Positions 55,774-64,000 of a DNA stretch of 64,000 nucleotides are shown here, piece by piece (the first letter of the stretch is position 1; each line of letters begins with the position of its first letter). This DNA is from CBDCME01 sp965218865 (lineage in GTDB: Bacteria; Pseudomonadota; Alphaproteobacteria; JAAXGF01): assembly GCA_965218865.1 (NCBI GenBank), contig CBDCME010000049.1:1-64000 (forward strand), given 5' to 3'. A program made the position numbers and the translations under genes. The notes under the pieces are model-generated. The model was not told the origin of the DNA, did no database searches, and saw nothing but the letters and a program-made list of their open reading frames with translations.

Positions 55774-55849
55774 TTTCGGGTCAGGCGATGATCACGGCGT
55801 TTTCGCGGCGGCGTCGGCAACACACACACTGGTATAAGGGGAATGGGAC

Positions 55850-56329
55850 TTGGCGCACGCGTTTGGTCTATACGCGGTTCTATTTGGGGTTTGGTTGATC
55901 CTTTCGGGGTTTTTTACTCCGTTTTTCTTGATCATGGGGGCCTTGTGTTGTGGCCTAGCCCTGTACATTGTCCTCCGCATGGAGGTCCTGGATCACGAGG
56001 CCTATCCCTTTCACCTCACCGGCAGCATTCTCACCTATCTGCCCTGGCTTTTCTGGCAGGTCATCGTGGCGAACGTCGACCTCGCCCTTCGCATTCTCAA
56101 TCCGCGGCTTCCCATCGATCCCGTTCTAACCTGGGTGGCGGCGGGCCAGCGCGGCGATTTGGAGACCGTGATCCACGCCAACTCGATTACCCTGACGCCG
56201 GGCACCGTATCGACCGCCGTCGAGCACAGACACATCCAGGTGCATTGCCTCTCGCGACATCATTTGGAAGAACTCGAGTCGGGCGCCATGGATGCTCGCG
56301 TCCGTGCCCTCGAGGATACGGAACAATGA
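55850..56329 (+). CDS. mnhE: Na+/H+ antiporter subunit E (MrpE/MnhE)
   Basis: 159 residues from a TTG preceded by AAGGGGAAT. Two hydrophobic helices at the N terminus ('YAVLFGVWLILSGFFTPFFL', 'IMGALCCGLALYIVL') and a cytoplasmic domain with 'NANVDLALRIL'-type segment ('VIVANVDLALRILNPRLPID') and 'ANSITLTPGTVS', the MrpE signature. First gene of a tightly packed operon, overlapping mnhF by four bases (ATGA). Confidence 0.92.
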   Translation: MAHAFGLYAVLFGVWLILSGFFTPFFLIMGALCCGLALYIVLRMEVLDHEAYPFHLTGSILTYLPWLFWQVIVANVDLALRILNPRLPIDPVLTWVAAGQRGDLETVIHANSITLTPGTVSTAVEHRHIQVHCLSRHHLEELESGAMDARVRALEDTEQ

Positions 56330-56589
56330 TCCTCGCGACCTTGATCGCGATCATCGTCGGCCTCTGCCTGGCGCTCGCGCGGGCGATCGCGGGACCGACG
56401 GTCTTCGACCGTATTCTCGCCGTCAATGTCGCCAACACGCATACCGTGATGTTGATCGCTGTTTTGGGTTTCTTTACCGGAAGACCCGACTTCATCGATC
56501 TTTCCCTGGTCTACGCCCTGATCAGTTTCGTCGGCACGCTGGCGGCGCTGAAGTATTACAGATACGGGCACCTGGGAGACAACCCGTGA
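56326..56589 (+). CDS. mnhF: Na+/H+ antiporter subunit F (MrpF/MnhF)
   Basis: 87 residues with three hydrophobic helices. The MrpF signature 'RAIAGPTVFDRILAVNVANT' is followed by 'DLSLVYALISFVGTLAALKY'. Starts at the ATG overlapping mnhE and ends overlapping the GTG of mnhG. Membrane subunit of a multisubunit cation/proton antiporter. Confidence 0.93.
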   Translation: MILATLIAIIVGLCLALARAIAGPTVFDRILAVNVANTHTVMLIAVLGFFTGRPDFIDLSLVYALISFVGTLAALKYYRYGHLGDNP

Positions 56590-56909
56590 CGGCGGTGGTG
56601 GAATATCTCAGTTGGCCGTTCCTGATCGGCGGTTCATTTTTCATCCTGACCGGCGCTCTCGGCATGTTGCGGATGCCCGATTTCTTCACCCGACTGCATC
56701 CGGCGGGAATGGTGGACACCGCCGGTTGCGGCTTGGTCATCGTTGGCTTGATGATCGAGGCTGGGTTCGAGCAAACGTCGTTGAAGCTCATGCTCATTCT
56801 CGTTTTCCTGTTCTTTACCGCTCCCACCGCGAACCATGCCCTCAGCCACGCCGCGCTGACCGACGGTCTCAAACCCTGGACGAAGCCTAAGGAAGACGAC
56901 CCATCGTAA
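56586..56909 (+). CDS. mnhG: Na+/H+ antiporter subunit G (MrpG/MnhG)
   Basis: 107 residues from a GTG overlapping the mnhF stop. Three helices, with 'GALGMLRMPDFFTRLHPAGM' as the MrpG signature. The C-terminal 'PTANHALSHAAL' is also typical. Likely translationally coupled to mnhF. Confidence 0.93.
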   Translation: MTAVVEYLSWPFLIGGSFFILTGALGMLRMPDFFTRLHPAGMVDTAGCGLVIVGLMIEAGFEQTSLKLMLILVFLFFTAPTANHALSHAALTDGLKPWTKPKEDDPS

Positions 56910-56923
56910 CCTTTCCCATTATC

Positions 56924-57442
56924 ATGATCCTCGCGCTCCTGGTCATGACCGCGCTGGCCGTGGTCTTAATTCGCAACCTCGTCGCGGTGGCGATGCTGCT
57001 GGGCCTGTACAGCCTCCTGATCGCCGGATTGTGGGTGATCCTCGACGCCGTCGATGTTGCCTTCACCGAGGCCGCGGTGGGCGCCGGAATCACGACCGTC
57101 TTGATGTTGGCCGCGGTCGGCTTGGTCGGAGACAAGGAAGCGCGCCAAGGGAAGTCGCGGATCGCGGCTCCGCTCTCCGTCGTCGCCGTCACCGGGGGTG
57201 CCTTGTTTTACGCCTTCTCGGGTTTGCCGCCCTTGGGCGCCGCCGACGCGCCGGCCCATGGCCACGTGGCCCCGCGCTACCTCCAGGATTCGCCGTCGGA
57301 AACGGGCATCCCCAACGTCGTTACCTCGGTGCTCGCGAGTTACCGCGGTTTCGATACGCTGGGCGAGGTGGCGGTCATCTTCACCGCCGGAATCAGCGTC
57401 CTTGCGCTTCTCGGCAGGCGGCCACACGGGGACGATAAATGA
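56924..57442 (+). CDS. Free-standing MrpA C-terminal (DUF4040-type) subunit, 172 aa
   Basis: About five helices. Residues ~1-75 ('LLGLYSLLIAGLWVILDAVD', 'VAFTEAAVGAGITTVLMLAA') correspond to the DUF4040/MbhE-like part, and ~125-172 ('VTSVLASYRGFDTLGEVAVI' and 'FTAGISVLALLG') to the region that ends MrpA. In classical Mrp operons these segments are fused behind the large NuoL-like domain of MrpA; here they are a separate gene, as in archaeal Mbh/Mbs and some bacterial clusters. It ends four bases into mnhB. Confidence 0.85.
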   Translation: MILALLVMTALAVVLIRNLVAVAMLLGLYSLLIAGLWVILDAVDVAFTEAAVGAGITTVLMLAAVGLVGDKEARQGKSRIAAPLSVVAVTGGALFYAFSGLPPLGAADAPAHGHVAPRYLQDSPSETGIPNVVTSVLASYRGFDTLGEVAVIFTAGISVLALLGRRPHGDDK

Positions 57443-57855
57443 ACGAATACGCGGTGTTGCGCGTGGCCATCAAGCAATTGGTTCCCTTCATTTTGCTCTT
57501 TGGCTTGTATGTCCAGACCCATGGTGACTACGGTCCCGGCGGTGGCTTCCAGGCAGGCGTGATTTTTGCTTCGGCGTTCATCCTTTACGGCCTCGTCTAC
57601 GGTGTCGGCAAGGCCCGCCGCGTGGTCGGGCACCGGTTACTCGTGATACTGGTGGCGCTCGGTCTCCTGATCTACGCCGGCGTCGGCGCATGGGCCTTGC
57701 TGGCCGGAGGCAACTTTCTCGAATACGCGGCTCTTCTCGCCGATCCGGTGAGCGGTAACCACCTGGGAATCTTCGTCATCGAATTGGGGGTTGGAATCAC
57801 GGTCGCCGCCGTCATGACAACCATATTCTTGGTCTTCGCGGGACGGCGCCATTAA
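57439..57855 (+). CDS. mnhB: Na+/H+ antiporter subunit B (MrpB/MnhB)
   Basis: 138 residues with four helices. The MrpB signature 'FGLYVQTHGDYGPGGGFQAG' is clear, followed by 'GVGITVAAVMTTIFLVF'. Its ATG overlaps the preceding gene's stop. Member of the membrane antiporter complex. Confidence 0.94.
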   Translation: MNEYAVLRVAIKQLVPFILLFGLYVQTHGDYGPGGGFQAGVIFASAFILYGLVYGVGKARRVVGHRLLVILVALGLLIYAGVGAWALLAGGNFLEYAALLADPVSGNHLGIFVIELGVGITVAAVMTTIFLVFAGRRH

Positions 57856-57856
57856 C

Positions 57857-58207
57857 ATGGCGACGCTCGGCGTATTCAATTACTGGGTCGCCATTGTTCT
57901 TGCCCTCATCGGCCTCTATCTGGTCATGGCCAGCGAGAATCTGGTCAAGAAGATCGTCGGGCTGAACATCTTTCAAACCGCGGTTTTCCTCATTTACATC
58001 ACCATCGGCAAGCTCGACGGCGGCACCGCGCCCATCCTCAAGCCAGGGTTTACTCTATATTCGAACCCGTTGCCCCACGTTCTGATCCTGACCGCGATCG
58101 TCGTTGCCGTGGCCACGACAGCGCTGGGGTTGGCGCTCGTGGTCCGGATCAAGGAGGAATACGGCACCGTCGAAGAGGCGGAAATCCTACCCCAGGACGA
58201 GGAATGA
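57857..58207 (+). CDS. mnhC: Na+/H+ antiporter subunit C (MrpC/MnhC, NuoK-like)
   Basis: 116 residues, three helices, NuoK fold: 'YWVAIVLALIGLYLVMASEN', 'KKIVGLNIFQTAVFLIYITI' and 'PHVLILTAIVVAVATTALGL' with the conserved glutamate and 'LTAIVV' segment. It begins one base after mnhB ends and overlaps the next gene by four bases. Confidence 0.94.
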   Translation: MATLGVFNYWVAIVLALIGLYLVMASENLVKKIVGLNIFQTAVFLIYITIGKLDGGTAPILKPGFTLYSNPLPHVLILTAIVVAVATTALGLALVVRIKEEYGTVEEAEILPQDEE

Positions 58208-59679
58208 TCTCTTCGCACTTGCCCGCCCTTCAGGTTGTGGTGCCTCTCGTTTCGGCGCCGCTGTGCATCCTGTTGCGGCGCGGCGATCTCGCTTGGCTGT
58301 TGAGCGTCATCATCACCTGGATTGCGTTCGCGATCGCCGTCGCGCTGCTCTCGCAAGCGCTCGTGGGGGGCGTCGATCCCTACGCCATGGGCGGTTGGGC
58401 GGCACCCTGGGGAATCGAATTCCGGGTCGACAAGCTCAACGCCTTCGTCCTGGTTATCGTTAGCGGCATCGGCGCCGTGGTCGTTTCCGCCGCCTACCCG
58501 AGCAACCTCGAGGAAATTCCGGCGGAGCGCCAGAATCTGTTCTTCGGAATTGTGCTTCTGGCGCTCACCGGACTGCTCGGTATCGCCATCACGGGCGACG
58601 CCTTCAACCTCTACATCTTTCTGGAAATCGCCTCGCTCGCGAGCTACGCCCTGGTGGCGCTCGGCCGCGACCGGCGGGCATTGACGGCGGCATTCCAGTA
58701 TCTGGTCCTAGGGACCATCGGTGCCACCTTTCTGCTGATCGGGATCGGCCTGTTGTACGCCGTGACGGGGACCCTCAACATGGCCGACCTGGCCGAGCTT
58801 CTCCCACGCGTCCAGGACCCGCGCCCGGTGCGGGCCGGGTTCGCCTTCATCGTCGTCGGGGCCGGACTCAAACTGGCGATGTTTCCGCTCCATTTCTGGA
58901 TGCCGAACGCGTATACCCACGCGCCGTCCCTCGTCTCGGCCTTCTTGGCGGCGACGGCGACAAAAGTCGGTGTGTACGTCCTCCTCCGATTCGTCTTCAC
59001 GGTCTTCGGCCGTGAATTCGCCTTCGAAACCATGAACCTGGGGGCCATCCTGATGGTCCTGGCGCTGTGCGCGGTCGTGACGGGATCGCTGATCGCGGTC
59101 TTCCAGACCAACGTCAAGAGAATGATGGCGTACTCCAGCGTGGCGCAGATTGGCTACATGGTTCTTGGATTGAGTTTTGCCAACGTCACCGGCCTGACCG
59201 GCACCATCGTCCACCTGTTCAACCACGCGGCCATGAAAGGGGCGATGTTTCTGGCCTTGGCGGGGATCGTCCTTCGCCTGGGCAGCGCCCAGCTTTCGGC
59301 CATGCGCGGGATTGGCCGGCGCATGCCGCTGACCTTCGCCGCCGTGTTCGTCGCGGGGCTGAGCCTGATCGGTGTGCCCTTGACCGGCGGATTCATCAGC
59401 AAATGGTACATCATCACCGCCGCCTTCGAGGCCGGCCTCTGGCCGGTTGCCGTCGTGGTTCTTTTCAGTTCACTGTTTGCCGTCGCCTATATCTGGCGAT
59501 TGCTGGAGACGGCCTATTTCCAAACCCCGGACAACGAGCGCCTTCGAGAAGCCCCCGCGATGCTCGTCGTTCCAACCCTGGCGCTGGCCGCCGCCTGCAT
59601 CTACTTCGGCCTCGACACCGAGTTGACGGTTGGCGTCGCCCGCGGCGCCGCGATTGAATTGTTGGGGCCGGGTGGGTGA
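58204..59679 (+). CDS. mnhD: Na+/H+ antiporter subunit D (MrpD/NuoN-M-like), 491 aa
   Basis: Proton-pumping antiporter-like subunit with about 14 helices. The proton-channel residues are in 'NLYIFLEIASLASYALVALG' (Glu), 'LKLAMFPLHFWMPNAYTHAP', 'ATATKVGVYVLLRF' (Lys) and 'MAYSSVAQIGYMVLG'. Starts at the ATG overlapping mnhC. First of three such subunits in this operon; on order and sequence I take it as MrpD proper. Confidence 0.92.
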   Translation: MISSHLPALQVVVPLVSAPLCILLRRGDLAWLLSVIITWIAFAIAVALLSQALVGGVDPYAMGGWAAPWGIEFRVDKLNAFVLVIVSGIGAVVVSAAYPSNLEEIPAERQNLFFGIVLLALTGLLGIAITGDAFNLYIFLEIASLASYALVALGRDRRALTAAFQYLVLGTIGATFLLIGIGLLYAVTGTLNMADLAELLPRVQDPRPVRAGFAFIVVGAGLKLAMFPLHFWMPNAYTHAPSLVSAFLAATATKVGVYVLLRFVFTVFGREFAFETMNLGAILMVLALCAVVTGSLIAVFQTNVKRMMAYSSVAQIGYMVLGLSFANVTGLTGTIVHLFNHAAMKGAMFLALAGIVLRLGSAQLSAMRGIGRRMPLTFAAVFVAGLSLIGVPLTGGFISKWYIITAAFEAGLWPVAVVVLFSSLFAVAYIWRLLETAYFQTPDNERLREAPAMLVVPTLALAAACIYFGLDTELTVGVARGAAIELLGPGG

Positions 59680-61142
59680 ACCCGGCGACGACGATGGCCC
59701 TGGCCCTAGCGACGCCGCTCGTGGGCGCCGTGTTGATCTGGGTCTGCCGGGTCGATCGCGACCTCCGCGAAGCCGTCGGTTTCTTGACCGCGATCCTCCT
59801 GATCGTCCAGGTCTACACGCTGCTCCCCGAGGTCGCGGCCGGCGGGCGTCCGGAATTCACCTTGTTCGAAATTCTGCCCGGCCTTCGATTGGCTTTCGCG
59901 CTCGAGCCCCTGGGGATGATGTTCGCCGCGATCGCCAGCTTGCTGTGGCTGGTGACGATGATCTACGCGATCGGATACATGCGCGGCCACCGAGAAAAGA
60001 ATCAGACCCGCTTCTACGCCTGCTTCGCGGTCGCCATCGGCGCCACGCTCGGGATCGCCTTCGCGGCGAACATGTTCACTCTGTTCGTCTTCTACGAGGG
60101 TTTGACGATCTCGACCTACCCGCTGGTGACCCACGCCGGAACCGAGAAGGCGAAACGTGCTGGTCGGGTGTATCTGGGGCTTCTGCTAGGGACCTCGATC
60201 GTTTTTTTGCTTCTCGCCATCGTCTGGACCTGGGGTTTGGTCGGAACGCTCGATTTTGCCCCCGGCGGCATCCTCCGCGACAGCGCCTCGCCGACCGTGA
60301 TCGCGATTCTATTCGCGCTTTACGTTTTTGGGATCGGCAAGGCGGCGCTGATGCCCTTCCACCGCTGGCTTCCCTCCGCGATGGTGGCGCCGACGCCGGT
60401 GAGCGCGCTCCTGCACGCGGTCGCGGTGGTCAAGGCGGGCGTATTCACGATATTGAAGGTATCGATTTATCTGTTCGGAATCGATCTCCTGGCGGAGTTG
60501 GAGATCAGCCGCTGGATCACCTACCTGGCGGGCGCGACGATCCTGTTGGCTTCATTGGTGGCACTGAGCAAGGATAACCTGAAGGCGCGCCTCGCCTACT
60601 CCACCATCAGTCAGCTCTCGTACGTCGTTCTCGGGGCGACCCTGGCCAACCCGTCCGGATTCATCGGCGGCGCGCTTCACATCGCCATGCACGCCTTCGC
60701 CAAGATCACCCTCTTCTTCTGCGCCGGCGCCATCATGGTCGCCACCCACAAGACCGAGGTCAGTCAGATGCGCGGAATCGGTCGGGCGATGCCGTTCACG
60801 ATGACCGCTTTTCTCATCGCCAGCCTGAGCCTCATCGGTCTGCCGCCATTCGGGGGCCTGTGGAGCAAATGGTACCTCGTCTTGGGCACGATCGAGGCAG
60901 AGGAGATCACCTTACTCGTGGTGCTATTTCTGAGCGCGCTTCTCAACGTCGCCTACCTGTTGCCGATCCCGATCCGGGCCTTTTTCAGCTCCCCAGGCGG
61001 AGAGGCGTCGGCGGCGCCGAGACTACGCGAGGCACCCTGGACCTGCGTCGCGGCCCTGCTGCTGACGTCGATCGGCTGCGCGGTGCTGTTCTTGTATCCA
61101 CAACCGCTATACCGGCTTCTGTCGCCGGTTGTCTTTCCCTAG
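59676..61142 (+). CDS. NuoL/MrpA-like antiporter subunit without the C-terminal extension, 488 aa
   Basis: Second antiporter-like subunit, from a GTG overlapping the previous stop. 'MPFHRWLPSAMVAPTPVSAL', 'LHAVAVVKAGVF' and 'NLKARLAYSTISQLSYVVLG' are closest in style to NuoL/MrpA (His, Lys and 'TPVSALLHA'). At 488 residues it matches the N-terminal domain of MrpA (~780-960 aa in classical operons); the missing C-terminal domains are encoded separately at 56924-57442. So MrpA appears split here. Confidence 0.88.
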   Translation: MNPATTMALALATPLVGAVLIWVCRVDRDLREAVGFLTAILLIVQVYTLLPEVAAGGRPEFTLFEILPGLRLAFALEPLGMMFAAIASLLWLVTMIYAIGYMRGHREKNQTRFYACFAVAIGATLGIAFAANMFTLFVFYEGLTISTYPLVTHAGTEKAKRAGRVYLGLLLGTSIVFLLLAIVWTWGLVGTLDFAPGGILRDSASPTVIAILFALYVFGIGKAALMPFHRWLPSAMVAPTPVSALLHAVAVVKAGVFTILKVSIYLFGIDLLAELEISRWITYLAGATILLASLVALSKDNLKARLAYSTISQLSYVVLGATLANPSGFIGGALHIAMHAFAKITLFFCAGAIMVATHKTEVSQMRGIGRAMPFTMTAFLIASLSLIGLPPFGGLWSKWYLVLGTIEAEEITLLVVLFLSALLNVAYLLPIPIRAFFSSPGGEASAAPRLREAPWTCVAALLLTSIGCAVLFLYPQPLYRLLSPVVFP

Positions 61143-61153
61143 GAGAGGCGGCG

Positions 61154-61399
61154 ATGAAATATCGGTACCTTTTCGACAACCCGCGCAACGTCAAAATTCT
61201 TCTGTGGTTGGTTTTCGTCCTCTGCGGCGGCCTCTTCGCTCTCGACGTCTTCCATCACCGCCACTCGACGCATCCGTGGGAGGACCGGATCGGCTTCTAC
61301 GCCGGTTACGGTTTCGCCGCGTACGTGATCCTGGTCTATATCGCCAAGGGATTGCGCCGGCTCGTAAAGCGCGACGAGACGTATTACGGTGACGACTAG
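61154..61399 (+). CDS. Small membrane protein of the antiporter operon, 81 aa
   Basis: MKYRYLFDNPRNVKILLWLV begins a protein with two helices separated by a short polar loop containing 'HHRHSTHPWEDRIGFYAGYG'. The His-rich loop is distinctive. GGAGAGGCGGCG precedes the ATG, and its stop overlaps the next gene's GTG region. I do not recognise a named family; position says it belongs to the complex or its assembly. Confidence 0.75.
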   Translation: MKYRYLFDNPRNVKILLWLVFVLCGGLFALDVFHHRHSTHPWEDRIGFYAGYGFAAYVILVYIAKGLRRLVKRDETYYGDD

Positions 61400-63104
61400 C
61401 TTGCCGCCCTTTGTAATTTTCTTCACGGGTGCGGTACTGGTCGCGGTCTGCGGGCAACGCCTGCGTCCGGCAGTGCTCTTACTGACGCCGCTCGTGGGGT
61501 TCATCAACCTCTTCCAGTTGCCGGCGTCGGCGGGCTGGAGTTTGACACTCTTCGAGTACACGCTCGTGCTCGTCCGCCCCGACCGTCTCGCCCTGCTTTT
61601 CGGGATTCTGTTTCACCTCGCGGCCTTTATCGCGGCGCTTTACTCGCTGCATGTCCGCGACCGAGTCCAGGACGTGGCCGGCCTGGTATACGCCGGGGGA
61701 GCGCTCGGGGCCGTATACGCCGGTGATTTGATAACCCTGTTTTTGTTCTGGGAAGTGTTGGCGGTTTCATCGGCGTTTCTAATTTGGGTCCGACGCACGG
61801 CGCGTTCCCGAGCGTCGGGTATGCGCTACATTACCGTCCAGGTCGTCTCGGGCCTGCTGCTGCTCGCCGGCGTCGCCATGCATTCCCGCGTGACGGGGTC
61901 GACGGCCTTCGATGTCATTGGACTGGCATCGCCGGGATCGTGGCTGATCCTATGCGCCTTCGGGGTCAAGTGCGCCTTTCCCCTCCTCCATAACTGGCTT
62001 GTCGACGCCTACCCCGAATCGACTCCCACGGGGACCGTTTTTCTCTCGGCGTTCACGACCAAGGTTGCGGTATACGCGCTGATCCGGTGCTTTCCCGGAA
62101 CCGAAATCCTTATTTACGTCGGGGTTGTGATGACGCTCTTCCCGGTTTTCTACGCGGTCATCGAAAACGACCTGCGCCGGGTGCTGGTGTACAGCATGAT
62201 CAACCAACTCGGTTTCATGGTTTGCGGGGTCGGACTCGGTAGCGAGCTGGCTCTCAACGGCGCCGCCTCCCACGCCTTCAACGACGTGATTTTCAAGGGG
62301 TTGCTGTTCATGTCGATGGGCGCGGTTCTGCATGTCACGGGACGGATCAAGTGTTCGGATCTCGGGGGACTGTACAAGACGATGCCGTGGACGACGGGTC
62401 TGTGTATCGTCGGCGCCGCCTCGATTTCGGCGTTTCCGCTCTTCAGCGGTTTCGTCAGCAAATCGATGGTCATGGCCGCCGCCTTGGAGGAAGGCTATCC
62501 GTGGGTCTGGCTGGCGCTCCTTTTCGCCAGTGCCGGGGTCCTTCACCACGCCGGGATCAAGATCCCCTTTCACGCGTTTTTCGCAAAGGATTCGGGAATT
62601 CGGGTCTCCGAACCGCCCCTCAACATGCTTCTCGCCATGACCTTCGCGGCGGTGCTTTGCATTTACAACGGCTCGTTCCCGTGGCTGCTGTACAGCTTGC
62701 TGCCCTTCCCCGTGAGGTACGTCCCCTACGACGTGTCCCACGTGGTGACCCAGATGCAACTCCTGATGTTCGCCATCCTGGCTTTTTGCTGGCTCAGGCT
62801 CAGCCATCGGGAACCGCCGGACATCCCGGCGGTGAACCTGGACGCGGACTGGTTCTACCGCAGCCTGGCGCCGCTGGCGATACGTCGCGTCGTCGTGGCT
62901 ATCCGATCGCTCGGGGAGAGGGGACGGGGAGGGTTCCGCGGATCGGGCGCGGCGATCGCGACCTGGGGCATGCGCCTCTTCGGACCAGGGAGTGCCCTGG
63001 CGCGAACGCGGCGGACCCGGGACATGGTCCTGGTGGCCACGCTCCTGCTCGGTTTGTTAGTGGTCGTGTATTATCTTCAACGAGCGGTCGCGAATTATCT
63101 TTAG
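61389..63104 (+). CDS. Third antiporter-like subunit (NuoL/M/N, MrpD-like), 571 aa
   Basis: About 14-15 helices with 'DLITLFLFWEVLAVSSAFLI' (Glu), 'FPLLHNWLVDAYPESTPTGT', 'SAFTTKVAVYALIRCF' (Lys) and 'VLVYSMINQLGFMVCGVGLG'. A C-terminal extension of ~90 residues includes 'PAVNLDADWFYRSLAPLAIR' (the 'D.DWFYR' element also ends several Mrp/Nuo-like antiporter subunits) and a last helix. Starts at a GTG inside the previous gene's end. Its stop overlaps the convergent DUF2333 stop. Confidence 0.9.
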   Translation: MTTSLPPFVIFFTGAVLVAVCGQRLRPAVLLLTPLVGFINLFQLPASAGWSLTLFEYTLVLVRPDRLALLFGILFHLAAFIAALYSLHVRDRVQDVAGLVYAGGALGAVYAGDLITLFLFWEVLAVSSAFLIWVRRTARSRASGMRYITVQVVSGLLLLAGVAMHSRVTGSTAFDVIGLASPGSWLILCAFGVKCAFPLLHNWLVDAYPESTPTGTVFLSAFTTKVAVYALIRCFPGTEILIYVGVVMTLFPVFYAVIENDLRRVLVYSMINQLGFMVCGVGLGSELALNGAASHAFNDVIFKGLLFMSMGAVLHVTGRIKCSDLGGLYKTMPWTTGLCIVGAASISAFPLFSGFVSKSMVMAAALEEGYPWVWLALLFASAGVLHHAGIKIPFHAFFAKDSGIRVSEPPLNMLLAMTFAAVLCIYNGSFPWLLYSLLPFPVRYVPYDVSHVVTQMQLLMFAILAFCWLRLSHREPPDIPAVNLDADWFYRSLAPLAIRRVVVAIRSLGERGRGGFRGSGAAIATWGMRLFGPGSALARTRRTRDMVLVATLLLGLLVVVYYLQRAVANYL

Positions 63105-64000
63105 GTCAGCAGGATGCTCTTGATTTCACGAAGCTGGGTGATCGCCCGTAAAAGAAAGAATCCCTGCACGGCCAGATGATTGGGCAACAAGATGCCGTCC
63201 GGATCGCCATTCGTGACCACGATCGGTGTCAAGCTGACCACCGTTTCGAAGGTCGAGAGCATTTCAGCCCACGACGACTCCAGGTGCCTTTCGGTGACGA
63301 CCTGGTGGTAGTCGACCTGGAGATCCCGCAAGAGCAGGTAATAGGCGTAGAGGCGCCCCTTGATCTCGTAGAAAATGTCGTCCGCCTGGGTGTCCGGCAT
63401 GAACCGGCTCGCCGCGTAGGTCAGCGCCAAGTGGCGTTCGATCGTGGCCGAGGACGAACCGATGTCGGTTTCGATCCTGGCCAGGGTCGTGAACAGGTTG
63501 TCGGCACGGGGATCGAAGACGGCCTTCCCTTTCGCCAAACGTTGATTATACCTTTGCAGGGCGTTGACACCGGCCTGGTATTGGGCTTCCGAGGGCGCCG
63601 TCGGAGCCAGGGACGTGGAGAAATCGAAAACCCAGATCTGACCGGAGTATTTCAACAGGCCGAGCGCCTTCTCGAGATCCGGGTCGGCCTTGCTCGACTC
63701 GCGCGTGCGCCCGATTTGATCGGTCAACTCGATGGTGAAACGGGCGATCGCGGCAATGACGCCTTCCTGGAAATTCGGCATGTTGTCGAGGAACGCCGCC
63801 GGCATGAAAAACGGATCGTTGGCGGTCCAGCGATTGCGGTTGATTTCGCGATCGACGAGGGCCGCGGCGATGGCCACCGCGTGGCTTGATTTCGGCGGCG
63901 TGAACTCGACCGGAGGGGCGAAATTTGGGTCGTCGTCGATCTCATGAATCCAATACATGCCGCCCAAGACATAAACCACCGCCAAAAAAATACCCAATAC
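63101..64000 (-). CDS. DUF2333-family protein, 5' end beyond the window
   Basis: At least 298 residues. An N-terminal hydrophobic helix ('GIFLAVVYVLGGMYWIH') suggests membrane anchoring with a large periplasmic part. Conserved-looking blocks are 'REINRNRWTANDPFFMPAAF', 'GLLKYSGQIWVFD', 'DIFYEIKGRLYAYYLLLRDL' and the C-terminal 'LAVQGFFLLRAITQLREIKS'. These match DUF2333, whose function is unknown. It converges on the antiporter operon, with the two stops overlapping. The frame is still open at the window edge, so the N terminus may be longer. Confidence 0.85.
   Translation of the reverse strand, partial: VLGIFLAVVYVLGGMYWIHEIDDDPNFAPPVEFTPPKSSHAVAIAAALVDREINRNRWTANDPFFMPAAFLDNMPNFQEGVIAAIARFTIELTDQIGRTRESSKADPDLEKALGLLKYSGQIWVFDFSTSLAPTAPSEAQYQAGVNALQRYNQRLAKGKAVFDPRADNLFTTLARIETDIGSSSATIERHLALTYAASRFMPDTQADDIFYEIKGRLYAYYLLLRDLQVDYHQVVTERHLESSWAEMLSTFETVVSLTPIVVTNGDPDGILLPNHLAVQGFFLLRAITQLREIKSILLT

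Overview
The window looks like a GC-rich alphaproteobacterial chromosome, most likely of the Rhodospirillales or a close relative. The main evidence is the minus-strand order ntrY-ntrX-trkA-dat-HAD phosphatase-hfq-hflX (43.1 to 34.7 kb), a MucR/Ros-type regulator and the overall gene style. No species can be named from the sequence alone.

Layout. 0-4.1 kb is insertion-sequence debris: an intact ISAs1 element with 10-bp target duplications, a sulfotransferase stump, an IS3-family element with a nonsense codon and an IS5 remnant. 4.7-9.9 kb holds a large FecR/RTX protein and a housekeeping run trxA-sfsA-map-radC. 10-21.6 kb is a decaying accessory region: a tricorn protease gene broken by a 39-bp piece of ISAs1 and by IS256, then a surface-polysaccharide island (ABC-2 permease, ABC ATPase, a double glycosyltransferase split by IS630, a sulfotransferase, a DPM-like glycosyltransferase), most of it damaged. 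21.6-26.8 kb is a scrambled IS zone in which stretches read as a base-by-base interleaving of two different IS sequences; this is more likely a consensus or assembly artefact than biology. 27-31.5 kb holds small accessory genes: mucR with a homopolymer frameshift, a trypsin-like protease split by an intact IS630, and a transglutaminase-like protein. 31.8-43.1 kb is a conserved core: terB-like, a REC-GGDEF-EAL protein, an orphan groES pseudogene, then the hflX to ntrY block. A second, nearly identical ISAs1 copy follows (43.4-45.5 kb), then a CcsA-like membrane protein, a small membrane protein and a frameshifted paralogue of the FecR/RTX protein. 50-55.5 kb holds a TPR protein, serC-serA, a tRNA-Leu gene, a CinA-type domain protein and a Flp pilin. 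55.8-63.1 kb is an overlapping operon for a Mrp-type cation/proton antiporter with three NuoL/M/N-like subunits. A convergent DUF2333 gene runs off the right edge.

The most notable single object is the tRNA-Leu(UAA) gene at 53781-54109. It is interrupted between U34 and A35 of the anticodon by a 242-nt group I intron, at the position known from cyanobacteria and plastids. Also notable are a dispersed palindromic repeat (three copies; one lacks the nested inner palindrome), the DruA-like domain fused to the ISAs1 transposase, and the number of genes broken by IS insertion, single-base slips in homopolymers or amber codons.

How the genes work together: NtrY/NtrX (nitrogen or redox sensing), TrkA (K+ uptake), Hfq/HflX (RNA and ribosome control) and the Mrp-like antiporter form the intact physiology. 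The RTX proteins, Flp pilin, sulfated-glycan genes and cyclic-di-GMP protein suggest a surface-attachment lifestyle that is partly being lost through IS activity.
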